Source of the DNA: Burkholderia guangdongensis
GTDB taxonomy: Bacteria > Pseudomonadota > Gammaproteobacteria > Burkholderiales > Burkholderiaceae
Reading direction: 5' to 3'
DNA length: 64,000 bases
Assembly: GCF_013403875.1 (NCBI RefSeq)
Contig: NZ_JACBNX010000013.1
Coordinates: 99,584-163,583, forward strand
Notes under the pieces: model-generated
What the model saw: only the letters and a program-made list of their open reading frames with translations
The model's database searches: none
Told to the model about the DNA's origin: nothing
Part shown: positions 16,275 through 23,231 of the stretch, one piece after another
Numbering within the stretch: the stretch's first letter is position 1
How the letters are laid out: each line of letters starts with the position of its first letter
Program-made: the position numbers and the translations under genes

Positions 16275-17210
16275 ATGGTCCGATACCAGAAACTGGTTCG
16301 TGTCGAATTGAATGTCACGAATCTCGATCTGTCCAGCAAGTTTTACGAAGAGATCGTCGGGCTGCAATGGGTCGGCGCCAATCCGGACGGCTCGGTGTCG
16401 TTTCTCTGCGGCACGGACGACTGCGTGGTGGTGCTGCACGAATCCGTCATCCCCGGCTACCGATCGCTTGGATTGACACTGGAGGACGATTCGGCTTTCG
16501 ACGCACTGCACCGGCAGTTGGGCGAGCACGGGGTGGCTTACGATGTCGCGTCGCCCGAAGAGTGCGACGCGCGCGGTCTTGTGCGCGCGACGCGCATCGC
16601 CGAACCCCACACCCACGCGGCGTTCGAGTTCTGCCTGGTTCACGGCGCCGCCACGCCCCCCGAATTCATGCCGACGGTCGCGAAAATCCAGCGCCTTGGC
16701 CATGTGGTTTTCTGTACGCCGCAGCGTGCGGAGGCCGTGGCATTCATGCATGGCGTGCTGGGTTTTGCCACGTCGGATGATATCGACGGCATGATCACGC
16801 TGATGCGGCCGCCGCCCAGCCCCTATCACCATGGGATAGGCGTCGGGCGCGGCCCGCATCATGGTCTGCACCACGTCAATTTCATGGTGTCCGAGATCGA
16901 CGATATCGGTGTGGCGATCAATCGCTTCAAGCGCGCGGGCGTTCCGATCGTTTTCGGACCCGGTCGCCATCCGGCGTCGAACAGTGTCTTCCTCTATTTT
17001 CTGGACCCGGACGGCCTGACGCTCGAATACAGTTTCGGCATGGAAGAGTTCCCCGAGGTCGCCCCGCGCCAGCCGAGGGTGCTGCCTGCCCGGCCGGAAT
17101 CGCTCGATGACTGGGGCGGCACCCGGGATCCGCGGATGTCGGCGACCGGCCTGGTGCAGCCTTACCGTGTCGGCTCGGGGTGGCAGACGCCGACGGAGGA
17201 CGCAGCATGA
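16275..17210 (+). CDS. VOC-superfamily protein, catechol 2,3-dioxygenase-like, module B
   Basis: The 311-residue, two-domain VOC protein begins MVRYQKLVRVELNVTNLDLS. The start at 16275 has aaggag six bases before it; earlier in-frame ATGs at 16251 and 16269 lack that spacing. The second domain carries the probable type I extradiol ligands: His in RLGHVVFCTP, His in GLHHVNFMVSE and Glu in LTLEYSFGMEEF. It is not a close relative of the module A VOC protein. Its stop overlaps the next start as ATGA, so it is translationally coupled to the amidohydrolase. Extradiol ring cleavage is the likely activity. Confidence 0.87.
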   Translation: MVRYQKLVRVELNVTNLDLSSKFYEEIVGLQWVGANPDGSVSFLCGTDDCVVVLHESVIPGYRSLGLTLEDDSAFDALHRQLGEHGVAYDVASPEECDARGLVRATRIAEPHTHAAFEFCLVHGAATPPEFMPTVAKIQRLGHVVFCTPQRAEAVAFMHGVLGFATSDDIDGMITLMRPPPSPYHHGIGVGRGPHHGLHHVNFMVSEIDDIGVAINRFKRAGVPIVFGPGRHPASNSVFLYFLDPDGLTLEYSFGMEEFPEVAPRQPRVLPARPESLDDWGGTRDPRMSATGLVQPYRVGSGWQTPTEDAA

Positions 17211-18229
17211 GCGCGCCGACCGTCGACATTCACACGCATATCGTTCCACACGATTTCCCGGCCTACGCCGGCACGTCGCCCGTCCCGTCCTGGCCGCAGA
17301 TGGCCGAATGCGCGCAGTGCAATCACCGCAACGTGATGATCGACGGAAAGCTGTTCCGCACGGTGTCTCACGAGTGCTGGGACGTGCAGCAGCGTCTGCA
17401 TCATATGGAGAAGACGGGTATCGGCCGGCAGGTGCTGTCGCCGATGCCGGAGCTGCTGTCGTACTGGATGCCGGCGCAGGATGCGCTCGTGCTATGCCGG
17501 CATATCAACGAGACGATGGCGGAGATGGTCGCGCAGGCGCCCGAGCGTTTCGTTGCGCTGGGCTGCGTGCCGCTGCAGGACCCGGACCTCGCGGCGCGCG
17601 AGCTCGAGCGCCTGATGAAAATGGGCGCCTTCCGTGGGGTCGAGATCGGCACGAACATCGACGACGTGGTGATCGGCGACCCGCGCTTCGAACCGTTCTT
17701 CGCCGCGGCCGAGGAGCTCGGCGCGTCGATCTTCGTGCACCCGTTGCGGGCCGTCGGGATGAACCGGCTGATCGGCCCGCCGGGCCTGATCCAGCTGGTG
17801 GCCTTTCCGGGCGAGAACGCGCTGGCGGCCGCGTCGTTGATTACCGGTGGCGTGCTCGAGCGCCATCCCCGGCTGCGCATCGCCTTCAGTCATGGCGCGG
17901 GCGGATTCGCACTCACGCTGCCGCGCCTTGCGGCCGGCTGGGAGCAGCTCGCGCTGGGGCACCGGAGGTCGCCGTGGGAGCAGGCGCGCAGCTTGTTCTA
18001 TGACACGCTCGTCTACGATGGGCCGACGCTCGAGCATCTGATCTCGACCTTTGGCGCGACGCAACTCTGCATCGGGTCCGATCATCCGTTCGTGATCCAG
18101 GATACCCGGCCGGTGCAGCGACTCGATCAGATCGATGTGGACGACGACACCCGGCACCTGCTGTTGTCGGGCAACGCGATGCGCTTCCTGGGCGAATCGC
18201 CGCCGGACGCCGTCCATTCCCATCATTGA
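17207..18229 (+). CDS. Amidohydrolase-family protein (ACMSD / amidohydrolase_2 type decarboxylase or hydratase)
   Basis: The 340-residue TIM-barrel protein has the N-terminal metal motif VDIHTHIVP (H9, H11), later histidines in IFVHPLR and AFSHGAGGFALTLPR, and the aspartate of CIGSDHPFV. This is the aminocarboxymuconate-semialdehyde decarboxylase family. Relatives include 5-carboxyvanillate decarboxylase, 4-oxalomesaconate hydratase and gamma-resorcylate decarboxylase. The start at 17207 overlaps the VOC stop. Non-oxidative decarboxylation of a carboxylated aromatic or ring-cleavage product fits its place directly after the putative ring-cleaving enzyme. Module A has no counterpart. Confidence 0.87.
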   Translation: MSAPTVDIHTHIVPHDFPAYAGTSPVPSWPQMAECAQCNHRNVMIDGKLFRTVSHECWDVQQRLHHMEKTGIGRQVLSPMPELLSYWMPAQDALVLCRHINETMAEMVAQAPERFVALGCVPLQDPDLAARELERLMKMGAFRGVEIGTNIDDVVIGDPRFEPFFAAAEELGASIFVHPLRAVGMNRLIGPPGLIQLVAFPGENALAAASLITGGVLERHPRLRIAFSHGAGGFALTLPRLAAGWEQLALGHRRSPWEQARSLFYDTLVYDGPTLEHLISTFGATQLCIGSDHPFVIQDTRPVQRLDQIDVDDDTRHLLLSGNAMRFLGESPPDAVHSHH

Positions 18230-18265
18230 CCCGTGAACTCATCCCTTTCGGAGACCATCGCAATC

Positions 18266-19306
18266 ATGGAAGAGAGCAATCGCCAGGTCTGGCTGAAGTC
18301 CAGGCCGAACGGCATCCCGCAAGCCGAGGACTTCGCCATCCGGATGGCACCCATCCCCACGCCGTCGGACGGTGAATTCGTGGTCCGCAATAGTTACCTG
18401 TCCGTCGATCCGGCGATGCGGGGCTGGATTGCCGACACGAGCACGTACTGGCCCCGGATCGAGGTGGGCGATACGATGCGCGCGTTCTCCGTCGGCGAAG
18501 TGATTGCGTCGCGACACCCCGACTACGCGGTGGGCGAGCAGGTGATGGGCATCTTCGGCTGGCAGGACTATGCGGCCGTGCGCCCTCAACAGGTGATGCG
18601 CAAGGTGCGCGAGCACGATCTGCCGTTGTCGCTATCGCTGGGCGTGCTCGGCCTCAACGGGCTGACCGCATACTTCGGACTGCTCGACGTCTGCCAGCCG
18701 AAGCCGGGCGAGACGGTCGTCGTGTCCACCGCGGCCGGGGCCGTCGGTTCCGCCGTGGGCCAGATCGCGCGCATCAAGGGTTGCCGGGTGATCGGCATCG
18801 CGGGCGGAGAAGACAAGGTCCGGCAATGCATGGAGGAATTCGGCTACGACGCCGCCATCGACTACAAGCGCGAGCCGGATCTCGACGCGGCGCTGCGCAA
18901 AGCGTGCCCGGACGGAATCGACGCATACTTCGACAATACCTCCGGCGCGGCGCTCGACGCGGTGGTGCGCCAGATCAACGTGCATGCGCGGATCGCGATC
19001 TGCGGCACGGCTTCGTTCGCGAGCTGGGAGCCGTGGAACGTGGGGCCGCGCCCGGAGCGGCATCTGCTGGTCAAACGCGCGACGATGCGCGGTTTCCTGA
19101 CGACCGATTTCGAGGCCCGCTATGAAGAGGCGATCGCGGATCTGGCGGGCTGGATTCGCGCCGGACAGTTGAAGTATCGCGAGGATGTGCGTGAAGGCAT
19201 GGAGGCCGCGCCGGGACTGATCCGGACGCTGTACGACGGCGGCAACGCCGGCAAGCTGCTGATCCGCCTGCGCGACGAGCACGCGCCGGCCGACGGAGGT
19301 CAGTGA
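18266..19306 (+). CDS. NADP-dependent MDR-family oxidoreductase (zinc-less), module B
   Basis: This 346-residue paralogue of the module A reductase has LSVDPAMRGW, VVVSTAAGAVGSAVGQIA and ARIAICGTASFASWEPW in the same order. I chose the ATG at 18266 because the protein then starts close to its paralogue. A GTG at 18233, just after the amidohydrolase stop, is an in-frame alternative. The stop overlaps the BKACE start (TGATG), which indicates coupling. Alkenal/alkenone reduction with NADPH is known for the family; the substrate here is unknown. Confidence 0.87.
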   Translation: MEESNRQVWLKSRPNGIPQAEDFAIRMAPIPTPSDGEFVVRNSYLSVDPAMRGWIADTSTYWPRIEVGDTMRAFSVGEVIASRHPDYAVGEQVMGIFGWQDYAAVRPQQVMRKVREHDLPLSLSLGVLGLNGLTAYFGLLDVCQPKPGETVVVSTAAGAVGSAVGQIARIKGCRVIGIAGGEDKVRQCMEEFGYDAAIDYKREPDLDAALRKACPDGIDAYFDNTSGAALDAVVRQINVHARIAICGTASFASWEPWNVGPRPERHLLVKRATMRGFLTTDFEARYEEAIADLAGWIRAGQLKYREDVREGMEAAPGLIRTLYDGGNAGKLLIRLRDEHAPADGGQ

Positions 19307-20250
19307 TGAACGCGCCGAAAGCATCCCGCAAGGTCATCCTGAGCTGCGCGGTCACGGGCTCGATCCATACGCCGTCGATGAGCCCGTATCTGCCGGTGAC
19401 GCCGGCCGAGATCGCGCGCGAATCCATCGCGGCGGCCGAGGCCGGCGCAGCCGTGCTGCACCTGCACGCGCGCAACCCGCGCGATGGCAGCCCGACGCCG
19501 GATCCCGACGTATTCATGGAGTTTCTCCCCCGGATCGGCGAGGCCTGCGATGCGATCGTGAACATCACGACCGGAGGCGGGCAGGGCATGTCGCTCGACG
19601 ATCGCCTGGCCGCGGCGCTGCGCGCGTCGCCGGAGCTGGCGTCGTTGAACATGGGCTCGATGAACTTCGGGCTGTTCCCGGCCCTCGATCGCTACCAGGA
19701 ATTCCGCCACGACTGGGAGGCGCCGTATCTCGAGCGCTCGCGCGACTGGATCTTCCGCAACACGTTCGCCGACATCGAGCAGATTCTCGAGCGGCTCGGC
19801 AAAGGGCATGGCACGCGTTTCGAGTTCGAGTGCTACGACGTCAGCCACCTGTACACGCTGGCCAACTTCCTGGACCGCAAGCTGGTGACGCCGCCGCTGT
19901 TCGTGCAATCGATCTTCGGGGTGCTGGGCGGGCAGGGCGCGGACACGGAAAACCTGCTGCACGCGAAACGGATCGCCGACAAGCTGTTCGGTGACGACTA
20001 CCACTGGTCCGTCATGGCGGTGGGGCGCCACCAGCTCGGCTTCACGACGATGGGCGCGCTGAACGGCGGGCATGCGCGCGTGGGCCTCGAGGACAGCCTG
20101 TATGCGGGCAAGGGACGGCTGGCGACCTCCAACGCGGAGCAGGTGGCGCTGTTGCGAGGTGTGCTCGAAACGCTGTCGCTGGAGATTGCCACGCCGGCGG
20201 AAGCGCGTGCGCTGCTCGACCTGAAGGGCGCGGACAACGTGAACTTCTGA
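19306..20250 (+). CDS. Beta-keto acid cleavage enzyme (BKACE, DUF849 family), module B
   Basis: This 314-residue BKACE has VILSCAVTGSIHTPS, HLHARNP, NITTGGGQGMSLDDR and SLNMGSMNFGLFP in the expected places. It is about three quarters identical by eye to the module A protein, including the long shared run around GKGHGTRFEFECYD and the LFVQSIFG segment. The start at 19306 overlaps the reductase stop, with ggagg seven bases upstream. Such conservation argues that both modules end in the same or a very similar beta-keto acid cleaved with acetyl-CoA. Confidence 0.9.
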   Translation: MNAPKASRKVILSCAVTGSIHTPSMSPYLPVTPAEIARESIAAAEAGAAVLHLHARNPRDGSPTPDPDVFMEFLPRIGEACDAIVNITTGGGQGMSLDDRLAAALRASPELASLNMGSMNFGLFPALDRYQEFRHDWEAPYLERSRDWIFRNTFADIEQILERLGKGHGTRFEFECYDVSHLYTLANFLDRKLVTPPLFVQSIFGVLGGQGADTENLLHAKRIADKLFGDDYHWSVMAVGRHQLGFTTMGALNGGHARVGLEDSLYAGKGRLATSNAEQVALLRGVLETLSLEIATPAEARALLDLKGADNVNF

Positions 20251-20337
20251 CGCGCGCGGGTCACCCCAACTCGCCGCAACGTATCGACCCGGGTGACGGG
20301 ATCGCATGAATCAAACTAGCGAAATGGAGAGCAGAAC

Positions 20338-21327
20338 GTGTCGAGATCGATAGTCCGTTATGAGGACAACGGAATGATCCGTTGGGGAGAACTCCTCGGC
20401 CCCGCGCCGCAGACCGGGGACGACGCCGTCCGGTTGGCGCCGCTTCCGTTGCAGTGCGCAACGACGGCGGAATTCCTGGCCGAGGCGTCCGGTCTTGGCG
20501 CCGCCGACGAGAAGCAGGCGGTGACGATCAACGCGTCGGCACTGATGTCGCCGGTCACCGCCGATGCCGCGTTGATCTGCCAGGGGCTCAACTATGCGTC
20601 GCATGCACAGGAAGCGAAGCACGCCGAGCGCAAGACCAACCTGATATTCGGCAAGGCGGGATCGTCGATCACGGGCCCGTACGACGAGATCGTGCGCCCG
20701 GCCGAGGTCGAGCTGCTGGACTACGAGGTCGAGTTCGCCCTCGTGATGCGCAAGCCGCTCGGTGCTCAGGATCGGATCAGCCGCGAGAACATCGGCGAGT
20801 ATGTCGCCGGCGTCGTGCTCTGCAACGACGTCTCGGCGCGCGACGTCCAGTTCGGGGAATCGCTGCTGCAATGGTTCCGGGGCAAGAGCTATCGCACGTT
20901 CTGTCCGGTCGGCCCCGTGCTTTGGCTGCTGGAGCCGGGCGAAGTCGCGTCCGCGCTCGAACGGCTGGAGATCCATCTGCATGTGAACGGCGAGCTGCGA
21001 CAGCACGCGACGTCGCAACAGTTGATCTGGAAGCCGGTGGAGACGCTCAACTTCGTGGGCACGATCCTGGACATGCGCGTGGGCGACCTGCTGCTGACCG
21101 GCACGCCCGGTGGCGTGACGACGCCGGTTACGCCGCGCATGGTCGAGATCATCCAGACGCATCTTCTGCATGACGAAATCAGGCGGGACGAACTTCGCAT
21201 CGAGATGACGAAGGGCCGCCCGTTCCTTCGGCCCGGCGATGTCGTCACCGCGACGCTGACCGACACCGCGAGCGGCCAGGTGCTCGGCGGGCTGCGCAAC
21301 ACCGTCGCGGGTGTGGTCCCGCAATAG
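20338..21327 (+). CDS. Fumarylacetoacetate hydrolase (FAA) family protein, module B
   Basis: The 329-residue FAA-fold protein starts at a GTG behind atggagagcagaac. It shows QGLNYASHAQEAKHAERKTN, GPYDEIVRP, the metal-binding LLDYEVEFALVM, CNDVSARDVQFG, and LLLTGTPGGV. It is clearly paralogous to 2428-3441, roughly half identical by eye, and similarly sits beside BKACE and MDR genes. The order of the three differs: module B is MDR-BKACE-FAA, while module A is FAA-MDR-BKACE in transcription order. The last codons and stop are covered by a 44-bp tandem duplication. Confidence 0.88.
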   Translation: MSRSIVRYEDNGMIRWGELLGPAPQTGDDAVRLAPLPLQCATTAEFLAEASGLGAADEKQAVTINASALMSPVTADAALICQGLNYASHAQEAKHAERKTNLIFGKAGSSITGPYDEIVRPAEVELLDYEVEFALVMRKPLGAQDRISRENIGEYVAGVVLCNDVSARDVQFGESLLQWFRGKSYRTFCPVGPVLWLLEPGEVASALERLEIHLHVNGELRQHATSQQLIWKPVETLNFVGTILDMRVGDLLLTGTPGGVTTPVTPRMVEIIQTHLLHDEIRRDELRIEMTKGRPFLRPGDVVTATLTDTASGQVLGGLRNTVAGVVPQ

Positions 21328-21394
21328 CCGGACCGGGCCGGCACGGAATCGCGGGTGTCGTCCCGCCATAGCCGGATCAGGCCGGCACCGAAAC
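21307..21394 (+). repeat. 44-bp tandem duplication at the 3-prime end of the FAA hydrolase gene
   Basis: Bases 21307-21350 are repeated at 21351-21394 with 38 of 44 positions identical. The first copy contains the last five codons and the stop of the FAA hydrolase gene. The second copy is non-coding and ends just before the ribosome site of the MFS gene. It looks like an old tandem duplication of the gene end. Confidence 0.85.
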
Positions 21395-21411
21395 GAGGAA
21401 AGGAGACACAC

Positions 21412-22692
21412 GTGAGAGCAGAGGCAGGCGGCCAGTTGGTGGGAGAGTCCGACGGCTCCATGAGGAACTGGCTCGTCCCTGCGGGTGGCACGCTCGGATT
21501 GATCGTCGGAAACGGGCCGATCAGCGTGTTCGCGTTCGGTGTGTTCATGGTGCCGCTACAGAGCGCGTTCGGCTGGAGTCGTGCGTCGCTTGGCCTCGCG
21601 ACGGCGCTTTGCGCGCTGGTATCGGCGCTGTCGCTGCCGTTCGTGGGCCTGCTGATGGACAAATTCGGCGTGCGGCGTCTGCTGGCATGGGGAATTGGCC
21701 TGTTTGGACTCAATGTCGCGCTGATTGGCCAGGCGCACGGTCTGACGGGGTTCATCCTGCTCACGGCGCTGACGGGCCTGACGGGCGCCGCTCAGAGCCC
21801 AATGGGCTACGTCAAGTCGATCGCGAGCTACTTCGATCGCCGACGCGGGCTGGCCATCGGCATCGCGATGAGCGGCATCGGGTTGGGTACCGCGCTCATT
21901 CCGCAGTACGTGCAATGGCTCATTGGGGCCTACGGCTGGCGTGCCGGCTATCTGGGGCTCGGCGCGGCGATCGTCGTCGTCGCGCTGCCGGCCGTCGGAT
22001 TGCTGCTGCGCGAGCCGCGGGCCAATCCGCAGGTCAATCCGCTCGTCGATTATCCGCCCGCGTCGACCGCACAGGGGCCCGGCCTCGGTCTTCGTCAGGC
22101 GATTCGGCTTCGCGCGTTCTGGTGTATCGCGGGCACCGTGCTGCTGGCGTCGATTGCCGTCAACGGGGCGCTCGTCCATGTGGTGCCGCTGCTGGTCGAT
22201 GCCGGGTGGACGCCGGGCGCGGCGGCGCGGGTGCTCGCGGCGGCCGGAGTCGCGGGGTTGGTGGGGCGCTTGCTGGCCGGCTATCTGATGGACCGGATGT
22301 TCGCCGCTTATGTCACGTCGACTTTTTTCGCGCTCGCGATCGTGGGCCTCTATCTGCTCGGAAGCCGTTCCAATCCGGTGCTGGGCATGGTGGCGATCGG
22401 GCTTGCCGCGGGCGCGGAGGTCGACATGGTCGGCTTCTTCGTGTCTCGCTATTTTGGCCTGAAGCGTTTCGGAGAGCTATACGGCGTGTTCTTCTCGATC
22501 TTCACCGTAGGGGCCGGCCTGGGGCCGTTTCTGCTGGGGGCCGCGTCGACCCGCTTCCATAGCTACCAGATCGGGTTTATCGGCTGCGGCGTGGCGCTCG
22601 CGATGGCCAGCGTCTGCATCCTGGCCGTCGGGCCGTATGCGTATGTTTCGCCCGACGATGCGCGTGCGGGGGCCGGGGCGAGTGCGGCTTAG
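21412..22692 (+). CDS. MFS transporter, module B
   Basis: This 426-residue major facilitator has about 12 hydrophobic segments. The typical loop motif LMDKFGVRRLLAWG lies between TM2 and TM3, and a second half-repeat (GYLMDRMF) follows TM8. The region from NWLVPAGGTLGLIVGNGPI to ALPAVGLLLREPR resembles OFA/monocarboxylate-type MFS carriers found with aromatic-acid catabolic genes. GTG at 21412 has aaaggag at good spacing. A start further upstream would read through the 44-bp repeat. It probably imports the acidic substrate of module B or exports an intermediate. Direction and substrate are not shown by the sequence. Confidence 0.85.
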   Translation: MRAEAGGQLVGESDGSMRNWLVPAGGTLGLIVGNGPISVFAFGVFMVPLQSAFGWSRASLGLATALCALVSALSLPFVGLLMDKFGVRRLLAWGIGLFGLNVALIGQAHGLTGFILLTALTGLTGAAQSPMGYVKSIASYFDRRRGLAIGIAMSGIGLGTALIPQYVQWLIGAYGWRAGYLGLGAAIVVVALPAVGLLLREPRANPQVNPLVDYPPASTAQGPGLGLRQAIRLRAFWCIAGTVLLASIAVNGALVHVVPLLVDAGWTPGAAARVLAAAGVAGLVGRLLAGYLMDRMFAAYVTSTFFALAIVGLYLLGSRSNPVLGMVAIGLAAGAEVDMVGFFVSRYFGLKRFGELYGVFFSIFTVGAGLGPFLLGAASTRFHSYQIGFIGCGVALAMASVCILAVGPYAYVSPDDARAGAGASAA

Positions 22693-22766
22693 GCCGGCCA
22701 TGCACGTGCGCCGTCGGCGCAACATTCAACTTGACGTTTCATGTTCGAGAGATTGAGGGAGTCGAT

Positions 22767-23231
22767 ATGAGCATTTCGATTACGGTGAATGGGAAACGTC
22801 ATCGTCTGAGTGTGGCGGCGGATACGCCATTGCTCTACGTGCTGCGCAACGACCTTCAATTGAACGGCCCGAAGTTCGGTTGTGGACAGGCGCAGTGCGG
22901 CGCATGCACGGTCATGGTCGGCAACGATGCGACGCGCTCCTGCGTGGTGCCGGTCGGCGCGGTAGGCGAGGCCCGGGTGACCACGGTCGAGGGCCTGGGC
23001 CACGGCGAACGGCTTCATGCGTTGCAGAAGGCTTTCCTTGCCGAGCAGGCCGCGCAGTGCGGCTATTGCTCGAGCGGCATGCTGATGGCGGCGAAGGCAC
23101 TATTGGACCGAAACCCGGACCCGGATCCGGCGACGATCCGGCGCGAGCTGGCCGGCCAGAAATGCCGGTGCGGCGCGCACAACCGGATCGTGCGCGCGAT
23201 TCAGCGCGCGGCACGGGAGTTGCAGGAATGA
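22767..23231 (+). CDS. (2Fe-2S)-binding small subunit of a molybdenum hydroxylase (isoquinoline 1-oxidoreductase alpha type)
   Basis: The 154-residue protein has two 2Fe-2S clusters. The plant-ferredoxin type is at GPKFGCGQAQCGACTVMV, and the second, helical type is at QCGYCSSGMLM plus KCRCGAHNRIVRAI. This is the small subunit of xanthine-oxidase-family enzymes that lack a separate FAD subunit (IorA, aldehyde oxidoreductase types). The ATG at 22767 gives the standard N-terminus MSISITVNGKRH. It overlaps the large-subunit start by ATGA. Electrons would go to a cytochrome or other external acceptor, but no such gene is adjacent. Confidence 0.92.
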   Translation: MSISITVNGKRHRLSVAADTPLLYVLRNDLQLNGPKFGCGQAQCGACTVMVGNDATRSCVVPVGAVGEARVTTVEGLGHGERLHALQKAFLAEQAAQCGYCSSGMLMAAKALLDRNPDPDPATIRRELAGQKCRCGAHNRIVRAIQRAARELQE

